In this document: positions 25,295 to 33,564 of the stretch, one piece after another
How the letters are laid out: the number at the start of each line of letters is the position of its first letter
How positions within the stretch are numbered: the stretch's first letter is position 1
DNA from: Streptosporangium roseum DSM 43021
Lineage (GTDB): Bacteria > Actinomycetota > Actinomycetes > Streptosporangiales > Streptosporangiaceae
DNA length: 64,000 bases
Assembly (NCBI RefSeq): GCF_000024865.1
Contig: NC_013595.1
Coordinates: 1,550,001 to 1,614,000 of the forward strand
Direction: 5' to 3'
The notes under the pieces: model-generated
What the model was told of the DNA's origin: nothing
The model's input: the letters and a program-made list of their open reading frames with translations, nothing else
The model's database searches: none
Translations under genes and position numbers: made by a program

Positions 25295-25945
25295 ATGGGA
25301 AATCGTGAGGACCTCCTGGCCGGAGCCAAGCGCTGCCTGTACGAGAAGGGATACACCCGCACGACCGCGCGCGACATCGCCGCCGCCTCCGGCGTCAGCC
25401 TGGCGGCCATCGGCTACCACTTCAAGTCCAAGGAGGCGCTGATGAACACGGCGCTCTTCCAGGCGATGCAGGAGTGGGGCGACGAGATCGAAAGGGCTCT
25501 GACCGCCGGCACCGACCCCGGGGCGACGCCCGCCGAGCGCTTCGAGGCCACCTGGGACCAGGTGATCGCGTCCTTCGCCGCCCATCGGCCGGTCTGGGCC
25601 ACCCAGTTCGAGCTCATCGCCCAGATCGACCGCCTGCCGGAGATCCGCGAGCAGCTCGCCGCCTCGATGGACGCCGCCCGTCTCGGACTCGCCGAGATGT
25701 TCCAGAGCATCGGCGTCCCGCTGGGGGAGGCGCCCCCGGGGGAGACGGCCTCGGGGGAGGCCGGAGCGGGGGCGACGGGCGACGAGAGGGCACGGGTCGT
25801 CGGCTCGCTCTACCAGGCGATGCTGAGTGGCGTGCTGGCGCAGTGGCTGGTCGACCCCGGCCAGGCCCCCTCGGGCCGCGACCTGGCCGACGCGCTGCGG
25901 ATCGTCGGCGGGACCATGAACGCCGACCGGGCCCGCCGCCCCTGA
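25295..25945 (+). CDS. TetR/AcrR family transcriptional regulator
   Basis: 216 residues. The N-terminal helix-turn-helix is TTARDIAAASGVSLAAIGYHF (second and recognition helices, about residues 25-45), followed by KSKEALM, as in TetR proteins. The remaining ligand-binding domain is helical and interrupted near residues 150-165 by a Gly/Glu/Pro-rich insertion. The cluster after it is a repeat-rich gap, so its target may be its own promoter palindrome or the DUF1622 pair just upstream. The ligand is unknown. It lacks features that would identify it as KstR or KstR2. Confidence 0.85.
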   Translation: MGNREDLLAGAKRCLYEKGYTRTTARDIAAASGVSLAAIGYHFKSKEALMNTALFQAMQEWGDEIERALTAGTDPGATPAERFEATWDQVIASFAAHRPVWATQFELIAQIDRLPEIREQLAASMDAARLGLAEMFQSIGVPLGEAPPGETASGEAGAGATGDERARVVGSLYQAMLSGVLAQWLVDPGQAPSGRDLADALRIVGGTMNADRARRP

Positions 25946-26227
25946 CCCCGCCGGGCCCGCCGGGCCTGCGAGGCCTGACCCCGCCGGGCCTGCGAGGCCT
26001 GACCCCATCGGGCCCGCGAGGCCTGGCCGCCCCCGGGCCGGCCGCCCATCGGCCGGTCCGTTCTCCAGAGCGTGCGGTCAGGCCTGCGGGCCCGACTCCA
26101 GAGCGTGCGGTCAGGCCTGCGGGCCCGACTCCAGAGTGTGCGGTCAGGCCCCAAGGCGTGCGGCCCGTTTTCCGGGCGTGCGGTCAGGTCTGCGGGCCCG
26201 GCTCCAGAGTGTGCGGTCCGGGTACGG
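25946..26227. repeat. Tandem-repeat-rich intergenic region
   Basis: Two repeat families lie between the TetR gene and the convergent pectate lyase. The first is a 21-24-base unit built on GGGCCTGCGAGGCCTGACCC, about three copies at 25950-26026. The second is a 33-base unit starting CTCCAGAGCGTGCGGTCAGG, two exact copies (26063-26095, 26096-26128) and degenerate copies to about 26220. No gene is supported. The GGCC-rich units can form hairpins and may serve as a convergent terminator region. Confidence 0.6.
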
Positions 26228-27535
26228 CTAGCGCGCGTGACCGGCTCCCGCGTGCCGCGACACCGACAGGCGCACCGACTCCGCGGGATCGACCCCGGTG
26301 TGCAGGGTGGGGGTCCACCCGGCGTCCGCGCCGAGGTCGGGGTCATTGACCGCGTTGTGGGCGGCGACGAGGTCGATCGGGGTGACCTTGCCGCCGACCC
26401 GCAGCACGTTTCCCCGGGTGGTCAGGGACGTGCCGCCCCAGTTGTAGATCAGGGTCGCCGGATCCACCGCCCGGCCGAGGCGGAAGAAGTTGTTCTCGGC
26501 GAAGATCTGCGACTGCACGCCCACGCCGAGCGCGTAGACGAAGGCCGAGGCGTCCGGCACCTCGTAGTAGTTGTTGTAGACGTGCACCTGGCCGAAGCGG
26601 ACGCGGGGGAGCCGCTGCAGCGCGTTGTCGAAGTGGTTGTGGTGGACGGTGACCTTGAGCTTGCCCGAGTCGGCCGCCGGGTTGTTGGTCGAGCCGATCA
26701 GCATCGTCTTGTCGTGGCCGGCGAACCGGTTCCACGAGGCCGTGACGTGGTTGGAGCCGCCGGTGATGTCGAGCTGCCCGTCGTGGACCTGGTACGGCCT
26801 GCCGAAGTACAGGGGCTGGCCCGAGTCGGGGTTGTCGCCGTCGGTGAAGGTGTTGTGGTCGGCCCACACGTGCGTGGAGCCGGTCACCGAGATGTTGTCG
26901 TAGAGGGAGTTCCAGTTGCCCTCGGCGCCGTCGGTCGGGTCCCACTGCGGGAAGCAGTCGGCGGTGTCCTCGAAGGTGAGGTTCCGGATGATGACGTTGT
27001 CGGCCTTGTCCACGTGCAGGTTGACGCCGCGGATGGTCGCGTCCTTGCCCAGGCCGACGATGGTGGTGTCCGAGCCGACCTTGAGCTTGATGTTCGCGGT
27101 CTGCCGCGCGGCCGACGCGGCTCTCGCGTCCTCCAGCGGGCCGGCGGGCTCGGTGTCCCTGCCCCACACCGCGGGGTCGTAGGCGGCCAGGTAGGCGTCC
27201 AGGGTGTAGCCGCCGGTCGTGTAGTCGGCGCAGGTGCGGTCGGTGCCGACGGTCCCCCGGATATAGATGATCTTCGGCGAGGGAGCGGCGAGCGCGGCGG
27301 CCAGCCCGGTCCGGGTGGACACGGTGTGCACGTTGGCGGCCGGAGCGGCCGCGCCGCCGGTGGTGCCGGGGCCTTCGGCCGCCCAGCCGTCGTTCGCGGG
27401 GAGGGTCCGGCGGCCGAGGTCGGGACCGGGGTACGAGGCGGGCGGCGCGAGGCGGGGGGCCGGCGTGGCCGAGGCGGGTGGGGCGGCGAGGACCGCCAGG
27501 GACAGGACGGCGGTGAGCGCGACGGCTCGTTTCAT
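26228..27535 (-). CDS. Secreted pectate lyase, PL1 family
   Basis: 435 residues, ATG after GGAGGA. A signal peptide of about 23 residues ends ASA-TP. The right-handed beta-helix of polysaccharide lyase family 1 is indicated by TTIVGLGKDATIRG, VIIRNLTFED, STHVWADHNTFTDG (the vWiDH region), MLIGSTNN and LQRLPRVRFGQVHVYNNYY, which carries the conserved RxPxxR arginine. It cleaves polygalacturonate outside the cell by beta-elimination, needing calcium. Last gene of the uronate locus; a GC hairpin separates it from the binding-protein gene, so it may have its own promoter or reduced readthrough. Confidence 0.9.
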   Translation of the reverse strand: MKRAVALTAVLSLAVLAAPPASATPAPRLAPPASYPGPDLGRRTLPANDGWAAEGPGTTGGAAAPAANVHTVSTRTGLAAALAAPSPKIIYIRGTVGTDRTCADYTTGGYTLDAYLAAYDPAVWGRDTEPAGPLEDARAASAARQTANIKLKVGSDTTIVGLGKDATIRGVNLHVDKADNVIIRNLTFEDTADCFPQWDPTDGAEGNWNSLYDNISVTGSTHVWADHNTFTDGDNPDSGQPLYFGRPYQVHDGQLDITGGSNHVTASWNRFAGHDKTMLIGSTNNPAADSGKLKVTVHHNHFDNALQRLPRVRFGQVHVYNNYYEVPDASAFVYALGVGVQSQIFAENNFFRLGRAVDPATLIYNWGGTSLTTRGNVLRVGGKVTPIDLVAAHNAVNDPDLGADAGWTPTLHTGVDPAESVRLSVSRHAGAGHAR

Positions 27536-27610
27536 GGGGATTCCTCCGCGGGTCAGGTGGGGAGGGGAGGCTCCGTACGGCCCCCGAGAGCCTTCCGGAC
27601 GGCATGGGCG

Positions 27611-27639
27611 GGCGCCCCGTGGTCAGGAGACGGGGCGCC
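27611..27639 (-). terminator. GC-rich hairpin between binding protein and pectate lyase genes
   Basis: GGCGCCCCG at 27611-27619 pairs perfectly with CGGGGCGCC at 27631-27639 across an 11-base loop. There is no T tract, so it could be a factor-dependent terminator or an mRNA-stabilising hairpin for the upstream transporter gene. Confidence 0.45.
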
Positions 27640-27656
27640 AACGCCGGGGGTGCGGC

Positions 27657-28973
27657 TCAGCCGCCGTTGCGCTGCTTGTAGGAGGCCTGCGCCTCGGTCA
27701 GCTTGGCCGCGAACGCGTCCAGGAAGTCCTTGGCGGGCAGCGTGCCCTGCAGGACCTTCTGGAACTCCGGCTCCATGTCGGTCTTGGTGATCGCGTTGAA
27801 CTCCGGCAGGTAGTACGGCATCTGCACGACCTTGGTCGCCGGGTCGTTGAGCACCTTGACCGCCTCGGCGATGTGCGGCAGCCCCTGGATCCAGGCCTCG
27901 CCGTTCACCTCGGTGTTGGCCGGGAGCACGCCGGTCTTCTCCGCCCAGTGGCTGTTCATCGCCTTGGACGCGGCGAACTCGGCGAACTTGTAGGCGGCGT
28001 CCTTCTTCTCGCCGCTCGCGAACAGCCCGATCCCCGAGACCGGGTTGGACAGGATCGCCTGGACGCCGCCGTCGGACTTCGGCACGGCCATGGCCGCCAC
28101 CTTGTCCTTGCCCAGCGTCTTGACGTGGTCGTTGAACGAGCCCAGGTTGTGCTGCATGATCGCGATGTTGCCGCCGTCGAACTGGGCGACCATCTTCACG
28201 TAGTCGTTGCTGACGTCCGCCTCGGGGGTGACCTTCTTGTAGAGCCCGGCCAGTTTCTCCAGGGCCGCGACGTTCTTCGGGTCGTTGACCGTCGCCTTGC
28301 CGTCGGCGTCGAAGATCTCGGTGATGCCGGACTGGCCGTACACCACCTCCAGCATCTGCGCGATCGAGCCCGCGCCGCCGCGGATGGTGAAGCCGTAGCG
28401 GTTCTTGGCGGTGTCGGTCAGCTTCTCGGTCGCGGTGAAGAAGTCGCCCCAGTTCCGGGGCGGCTCCAGCCCGGCCTCCCCGAACCAGTCCGTCCGGTAC
28501 CAGAACACGCCCATGTTGGTGGACATCGGCACCATGTAGGTCTTGCCGTCGGGCACGGTGGCCTTGACGGACGTGACGACCTGGTCGTTCAGCCTGCCGT
28601 TCAGCGCCCCGCCGGAGATCCGGCCGTCCAGCGGCTCCAGCGCCTTCTGCGCCACCAGGCTGGACAGCATCGCGGTGGAGACACCGCCCACGTCGGGCAG
28701 GCCGCCGCCGGCGATGGCGGTGTCGTACTTCTGCTGCGCCTGGGCGATCGGGATGCCGACGTACTTGACGGTGATCGTCGGGTTCGCCTTCTGGAACTCG
28801 GCGATGATGTGCTGCCACACCGGGGTGCGGGCGGGGCCGCCGTTGTCGTCCCAGAAGGTGATCGTGGTCTTGCCGCCGGGGGAACCCGCGTCGTCCGACC
28901 CGCACGCGGCGAGTCCGGTGCCGAGCATGAGCGCCGTGGCCAGGACCGCCAGGTGCTTAGAGCGTGCTGTCAT
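27657..28973 (-). CDS. Sugar ABC transporter substrate-binding lipoprotein
   Basis: 438 residues. A lipoprotein signal ends LAAC with the acylated cysteine at residue 24. The family-1 extracellular binding-protein fold is evident from TITFWDDNGGPARTPVW, NPTITVKYVGIP, TNMGVFWYRTDWF and AFAAKLTEAQASYKQ at the C-terminus. It would capture an oligosaccharide or uronide released by the pectate lyase and deliver it to the permeases at 34454 and 35332. No ATPase gene is in the cluster; as for many actinobacterial sugar importers, a shared MsiK-type ATPase elsewhere is expected. Its start overlaps the GH43 relic by 17 bases. Confidence 0.88.
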   Translation of the reverse strand: MTARSKHLAVLATALMLGTGLAACGSDDAGSPGGKTTITFWDDNGGPARTPVWQHIIAEFQKANPTITVKYVGIPIAQAQQKYDTAIAGGGLPDVGGVSTAMLSSLVAQKALEPLDGRISGGALNGRLNDQVVTSVKATVPDGKTYMVPMSTNMGVFWYRTDWFGEAGLEPPRNWGDFFTATEKLTDTAKNRYGFTIRGGAGSIAQMLEVVYGQSGITEIFDADGKATVNDPKNVAALEKLAGLYKKVTPEADVSNDYVKMVAQFDGGNIAIMQHNLGSFNDHVKTLGKDKVAAMAVPKSDGGVQAILSNPVSGIGLFASGEKKDAAYKFAEFAASKAMNSHWAEKTGVLPANTEVNGEAWIQGLPHIAEAVKVLNDPATKVVQMPYYLPEFNAITKTDMEPEFQKVLQGTLPAKDFLDAFAAKLTEAQASYKQRNGG

Positions 28974-29544
28974 TGCTCCTACCTCTCTGTGTCATGTCCC
29001 CCGACATCGCTGTGACCGTGAAACCGCCGAACTCCGCGTGCCCCGCCTCGCCGCCGGCGAAGAGGGCGAGCACCGCGCCCACCCAGGGGCCCGCCGTCGT
29101 CTGGAAGGGGGCCCCGGCCTCTCCCCGGTCGGTGTGGAACCGGCAGACCGCGCCGGGCCCGACCACGACGCTCAGCCGCGCCGTCGCCTCGGGCACCGGG
29201 ACCGGCGGCATGAGATCCTCTCCGTCCGCCCGGCAGACCAGCCGCGGCCCGCCGGGCGCGTGTTCGAGACCCACCCACGCGTAGGTGTCTCCCAGTACGG
29301 CGAGCCCGGCGCGGCCGCCGGTGAGCGTCAGCGTCGTGCTCGCCGTGAACGACTCCGCAGGTAGACGCTGGGTCAGCACGTCCGCGCGCAGCCGTGGATC
29401 CTCCGGGCCGGGACGGCACTCCAGCCGGAGCCTCCCGTCCTTGAGCGCCCACCGGATGACGTCGGGGTCGGACCAGTCGGCGTTCAGCACCGGGTCGCGG
29501 TAGGTCCCGTCCCCGTTGTCGGCGGTCCACGGCCTGTGCGTCAC
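28957..29544 (-). pseudogene. GH43 beta-xylosidase relic lacking the catalytic propeller
   Basis: 195 residues, GTG overlapping the previous stop. The first 25 residues, with TYRDPVLNADWSDPDVIR, are the classic opening of a GH43 enzyme including the catalytic-base Asp region. Immediately after, the sequence jumps to WALKDGRLRLECRPG, the linker and C-terminal beta-sandwich (Beta_xylosidase_C2-like, TRADVLTQR-type, LAVLGDTYAWVGLE, FGGFTVTA). About 300 residues of the five-bladed propeller, with the general acid, are missing. The frame stays open, so it may make a non-catalytic beta-sandwich protein, but an in-frame deletion of a former glycosidase is the simplest reading. Confidence 0.7.
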
Positions 29545-31586
29545 GGCGAGACCTCCGAGGCGAGCGCCGCGGCGGCGGAACGGCTCAGCGGTCCGTCCGC
29601 GACGACGGTGACGACCCTGCGGGTGAGGGTGTCCTCGACGAGCAGCGGCGTGTCCCAGGCGAGCGCGGGGCCCGCGCCCGGGTAGTCCACGACCCGGACG
29701 AACCAGGGGTCCGCCCGCTGGACGAAGACCAGGGTCCACTCGGCCGACGACATGGCGAGCCAGGGGGCCCGCGATCCGTGGACGGCGTCCTCGCCTTCGG
29801 CGTCCTCGGTGAAGACCCGGCGGTCCCGGGCGGAGCCGGGGGCCCGCCAGAAGAACCCGCCGTAGCCCGCCCCGGCACGTCCCTTGGTGGCCGAGCTCCG
29901 CACCGGCAGCGGATCGCCGGTGAGGTTCGTCAGCGTGAAGGAGAAGTCGAGCGCCCAGCACCCGTCCATCCCCGTGGCGCGGACCTCGCGCGTCTCACGG
30001 GCGAGCTCGGTGCCGTCCGGCCCCACCCAGGCCAGCGACTCCCCGAACCCGGCGGGATCCCGCCGGGAGAAACCGAGGTGCCGCTGCGTCCCGTGGTCTC
30101 CCAGCCAGGCCGGTCCCCGGTCGCGGACGTAGGTGCGCCCGCCCCAGAAGTTGGCCCCGCCCACGTCGGAGACCGCCACGCTCACCCCCAGGTGGTGCAC
30201 GTGGTCGGCGGGGGCGACCTCCGTCACGGCCGTCCCGCCCAGTGTCCGCACCGGATGCAGGTACGGTCGCGGCGACGACGTCACCGGCACCTCGGCCCGC
30301 ACGACGTACTCGGCCACCCGCACCCCCGAGACGTCGAGCGCCACAGTCCCGGCCCCGGAGAGGTCCGGCGGTCCCGCCGGGGCCTCCCGCTCCGCCGTCA
30401 CGGTCACCGCGGTGCGCCGTTCCGCCGGGGTGGGGTTCCCGGCCGTCCCGGCCGCGAGGGCCCAGGGCAGTCCGAGCTCCGAGTAGAGCGCCAGGCGCTC
30501 CGCGCTCTCCGCCGTGACCCGGGCGATCCCGGGCAGGACCCGGCGTTCCTCGCCGACCTCCTGGAACCGCTCGGGGATCGGCAGGGGGTCGGGCGCCAGC
30601 CGTACGGCCTCCAGGACCCGCATGAACCCGGCGGTCCGCTCCAGCGGGACCAGCAGGTCCGCCCCGTCGCGGACGTGCGCGACCAGGTTCTCCAGCAGGT
30701 CGGTCCGGGGATGCGTCACGGAGGTCCCGCCGATCTCGACGCGGTCCTCGGTGTAGGTCAGCCTGATCCGGCCGGTCTCGCCGTGCACGATCAGGTACGG
30801 CTCGTGCCGCCGGTCCGCGCACAGGGAGACCGCCACCGTCACCGCGGTCCCGTCGTCCATGCGCAGCCGCACGCAGGAGGTGTCGTCCGCCTCGATCGCG
30901 TTGGCCCGGTAGAGCTCGACCTCGATCCCGTCGATCCCGGCCCCGGAGACGGCGAGCGCGGTCGCCACCGCGTGCGCCAGCGGGTTGGTGAGCGCGCCGT
31001 CCACCACGGGCACGCCGTCCAGCCGGCGCCTCCCGGCCCACGGCACCCGCGAGTAGTAGGGGTAGGAGCGCTCCCATGCGCCCGCCGCGCCGATCCCGGT
31101 GACCCGCCCGACCACCCCGTCCGCGATCATCTTCCGGACCGCCGGGACCGCCTCCGAGCCGAGGCTCTGGAACCCCACCTGGCAGGCCAGCCCGGTCTCC
31201 CCGGCGACCGCGGCGATCCGCTCGTAGCCGGCGAACGTGGCGGCGGGCGGTTTCTCCAGCAGCAGGTGCGATCCGGCGCGCAGCGCCCTGACCGCCAGGT
31301 CGGCGTGGGTCTGGATCGGCGTGCAGAGGATCGTCACCTCGGCGCCGGTCCGTCCGATCAGCTCGGCCAGGTCACCGGAGAACTCCACGCCCTCCGGGAG
31401 CCCCTCGACCGGCCGCAGGTCGCACACTCCGGCGAACTCGACCGTGCCCGCCGAGTGGAGCCGGCGCAGGTTCGACAGGTGCCACCAGCCGTGCCCGTGC
31501 GCCCCGGCCAGCACCACCCGGACCGGCGCCGTGCCGCCTCCCCTCGCGGTTCCGGCGCCGCTCCCCGCCGGGATCCGCCCCGTCAC
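29541..31586 (-). CDS. Gfo/Idh/MocA oxidoreductase fused to DUF6807 (PmoA-like) domain
   Basis: 681 residues from the GTG overlapping the enolase-family stop. Residues 1-370 form a Gfo/Idh/MocA NAD(P)-dependent sugar oxidoreductase: a Rossmann start VRVVLAGAHGHG, CTPIQTHADLAVRAL, and LLLEKPPAA, the EKP motif. From about 385 to 680 a DUF6807/PmoA-family beta-sandwich follows, with HPVRTLGG, PADHVHHLGVSVAV and RRDPAGFGE-type blocks. The two domains usually occur as separate neighbouring genes, so the fusion suggests they act on the same sugar. It probably oxidises or epimerises a uronide or pectin-derived sugar in the cytoplasm. Confidence 0.8.
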   Translation of the reverse strand: MTGRIPAGSGAGTARGGGTAPVRVVLAGAHGHGWWHLSNLRRLHSAGTVEFAGVCDLRPVEGLPEGVEFSGDLAELIGRTGAEVTILCTPIQTHADLAVRALRAGSHLLLEKPPAATFAGYERIAAVAGETGLACQVGFQSLGSEAVPAVRKMIADGVVGRVTGIGAAGAWERSYPYYSRVPWAGRRRLDGVPVVDGALTNPLAHAVATALAVSGAGIDGIEVELYRANAIEADDTSCVRLRMDDGTAVTVAVSLCADRRHEPYLIVHGETGRIRLTYTEDRVEIGGTSVTHPRTDLLENLVAHVRDGADLLVPLERTAGFMRVLEAVRLAPDPLPIPERFQEVGEERRVLPGIARVTAESAERLALYSELGLPWALAAGTAGNPTPAERRTAVTVTAEREAPAGPPDLSGAGTVALDVSGVRVAEYVVRAEVPVTSSPRPYLHPVRTLGGTAVTEVAPADHVHHLGVSVAVSDVGGANFWGGRTYVRDRGPAWLGDHGTQRHLGFSRRDPAGFGESLAWVGPDGTELARETREVRATGMDGCWALDFSFTLTNLTGDPLPVRSSATKGRAGAGYGGFFWRAPGSARDRRVFTEDAEGEDAVHGSRAPWLAMSSAEWTLVFVQRADPWFVRVVDYPGAGPALAWDTPLLVEDTLTRRVVTVVADGPLSRSAAAALASEVSP

Positions 31587-32638
31587 GTCACCCTCCAGCG
31601 CAGTCCCAGGCCGCGGTGGCCGCCGGCCCGCAGCTCGCCCTTCTCGACCAAAACGGGGTACGGCTCCGCGATCAGGCCGAGGGCGGCGAAGGAGGCGTCC
31701 TCGACCTCCTCGGCCATGCACGGCAGCGGCAGGGCCAGCGCGAGCTGGCCGGAGATCTCCGGCAGCAGGTGCGGGTAGACCGGCACGTCGAACGTCCTGG
31801 CCAGCTCGGCGATCCTGAGCAGCGGGGTGATCCCGCCGACCCGCACCACGTTCGGCTGCAGGACGTCGCAGGCCCCGGCGACCAGCAGGTCCCGGAACTC
31901 GTAGACGGAGTAAGCGCTTTCCCCGACGGCGATCGGAACGTCGACGCCGGCGCGGAGCCGGGCCTGCCCGGTCACGTCGTCGGCGGGCAACGGTTCCTCG
32001 ACCCAGTGCAGGTCGTACTCCGCCAGCGCCGCGATCGCCCGCCGGGCCCTCGGCAGGTCCCAGCGCTGGTTGGCGTCGACCATGAGCAGGGTGTCGGGCC
32101 CGATCACCTCGCGCACCGCGGCGACCCGCGCCACGTCCTCCCTCAGCGAGTCGCGGCCCACCTTGACCTTCACCGCCGGATACCCCGCCGCGCGCCACCG
32201 CCCGGCCTGCGCGACCAGCTCCTCCGGCGAGTAGTGCAGGTTCACGCCGCTGCCGTACACCGGGACGCTGTCGCGCCGCCGCCCGAGGGTCTCGACCAGA
32301 CCGGCGTCGCCGCAGCGCAGGTCCCACAGCGCCAGGTCCACCCCGGCCAGCGCGATCGTGGTCAGCCCGCCGCCGCCCGCCTCCCGCAGGTGCCGCCAGA
32401 GCCGGTCCCAGACGACCTCCGGGTGCGGTTCGAGGCCGATGACGGCCTCGCGGATCTCGTTGTCCAGCAGCGCCTGTACGGCTCGGGCCCCGATCTGCGG
32501 GGTCCACGAGAACCCGGTCCCGGTCCGTCCGTCCGCCAGCGTCAGCTCGACGGTGATCACGTGGTTGGCGGGCACGCCGGCTCCCCACGGCCGGGGCAGC
32601 GGCACGGTCCGCAGCGTCGTCCTCAGTTCTGTGATCAT
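31583..32638 (-). CDS. Mandelate racemase/muconate-lactonising (enolase) superfamily enzyme
   Basis: 351 residues from ATG 32638, where the usual start block ITELRTTLRTVPL begins; an upstream ATG at 32695 would overlap the KdgD gene. Catalytic features are the KxK motif Lys157-Val-Lys159, metal ligands Asp188 (MVDANQRW), Glu214 (WVEEPLP) and Glu240 (GESAYS), and a His in VYPHLLPE. In a cluster with KdgD and an SDR, the most likely roles are galactarolactone cycloisomerase or hexarate dehydratase, both giving 3-deoxy-2-oxo-hexarate. The exact substrate cannot be fixed from motifs. Confidence 0.85.
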   Translation of the reverse strand: MITELRTTLRTVPLPRPWGAGVPANHVITVELTLADGRTGTGFSWTPQIGARAVQALLDNEIREAVIGLEPHPEVVWDRLWRHLREAGGGGLTTIALAGVDLALWDLRCGDAGLVETLGRRRDSVPVYGSGVNLHYSPEELVAQAGRWRAAGYPAVKVKVGRDSLREDVARVAAVREVIGPDTLLMVDANQRWDLPRARRAIAALAEYDLHWVEEPLPADDVTGQARLRAGVDVPIAVGESAYSVYEFRDLLVAGACDVLQPNVVRVGGITPLLRIAELARTFDVPVYPHLLPEISGQLALALPLPCMAEEVEDASFAALGLIAEPYPVLVEKGELRAGGHRGLGLRWRVT

Positions 32639-32684
32639 CGGTCGCCCGCCGCTTCTCGTCCGCGGCTCCCGGACCGCTCGGCGA

Positions 32685-33560
32685 TCATTGGGCACCCACC
32701 AGGGCCAGACCCGACTTGATCAGTCGCACGAGCTCGTCCAGATGCTCGGCGGAGGGCTCGACCAGCGGCGGGCGGACCCCGCCCACGTCCAGCCCGCGAT
32801 GCCGCACCCCGGCCTTGACCAGGGACACCGCGTAGCCGGGCACCTTGTCGCGCAGCCGTACCAGCGGGGCGTAGAACTCCTTGATCAGCCGTTCGTCGCC
32901 GTTCAGGTAGGCGGTGGCGATCTCCGGGGCGAAGCAGAACACCGCGCTGGAGTAGAGCTCCACGCCGATGCCGCGGTAGGCGGGCATGGTCAGCTCGGCC
33001 GTCGGCAGCCCGTTGAAGAACAGGAAGTCCGGCCGCTCCTCCCGTACGGCCAGCACGGTCCGCTGCATCCGGTCGATGTCGCCGACGCCGTCCTTGATCC
33101 CCACCACGCCGGGGAGCCGGGCCAGCTCGACGGCCTGCTCGGGGTCCAGCACGACCGGGCCGCGCTGGTAGACGATCGTCGGCAGCACCTCGGAGACCGC
33201 CGCGACGTAGGCCGCGTAGCCCTCGCGCGGACCGCTCGCCAGATAGGGCGGCATGAGCAGCAGGCCGTCGGCGCCGGCGTCCCCGGCCGCGCGGGCCTGG
33301 GCGAGCGCGGCGCCGATCGGGCCGCCGGCTCCCGCCAGGACCGGTACCCGGCCGCCCACCGTCTCGGTCGCTATCCGCACCGCCCGTGCGTGCTCGGCCT
33401 CCGACAGCGCGGAGAACTCGCCGGTGCCGCAGGCCACGAAGACGCCCCCCGGCCGGTGCTCCAGCCCGCGCCGCAGGTGCTCCGCCAGCACGTCCCCGGC
33501 CAGGGCGCCGCCGGCGTCGAACGGGGTGACCGGGAAGAACAGCACTCCGCTGAGATCCAT
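32685..33560 (-). CDS. kdgD: 5-dehydro-4-deoxyglucarate dehydratase, DHDPS superfamily
   Basis: 291 residues. The (beta/alpha)8 aldolase-class protein shows GVLFFPVTPFDAGG, ACGTGEFSALSEAEH, VLAGAGGP, DGLLLMPPYL, IVYQRG with the tyrosine, and the Schiff-base lysine in GVVGIKDGVGDIDRM. FFPVTPF, CGTGEFSAL and PPYL with YQR are characteristic of KdgD, which decarboxylates and dehydrates 5-dehydro-4-deoxyglucarate to 2,5-dioxopentanoate. It follows the SDR gene by four bases. The product would feed the semialdehyde dehydrogenase at 19645. Confidence 0.87.
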   Translation of the reverse strand: MDLSGVLFFPVTPFDAGGALAGDVLAEHLRRGLEHRPGGVFVACGTGEFSALSEAEHARAVRIATETVGGRVPVLAGAGGPIGAALAQARAAGDAGADGLLLMPPYLASGPREGYAAYVAAVSEVLPTIVYQRGPVVLDPEQAVELARLPGVVGIKDGVGDIDRMQRTVLAVREERPDFLFFNGLPTAELTMPAYRGIGVELYSSAVFCFAPEIATAYLNGDERLIKEFYAPLVRLRDKVPGYAVSLVKAGVRHRGLDVGGVRPPLVEPSAEHLDELVRLIKSGLALVGAQ

Positions 33561-33564
33561 CTAC

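Noticed and set aside
25946..26227. Tandem repeats considered as a CRISPR array
   Set aside because: Units are directly adjacent without unique spacers and no cas gene is near.
28957..29544. Calling the short protein an active beta-xylosidase
   Set aside because: The catalytic propeller and general acid are absent.
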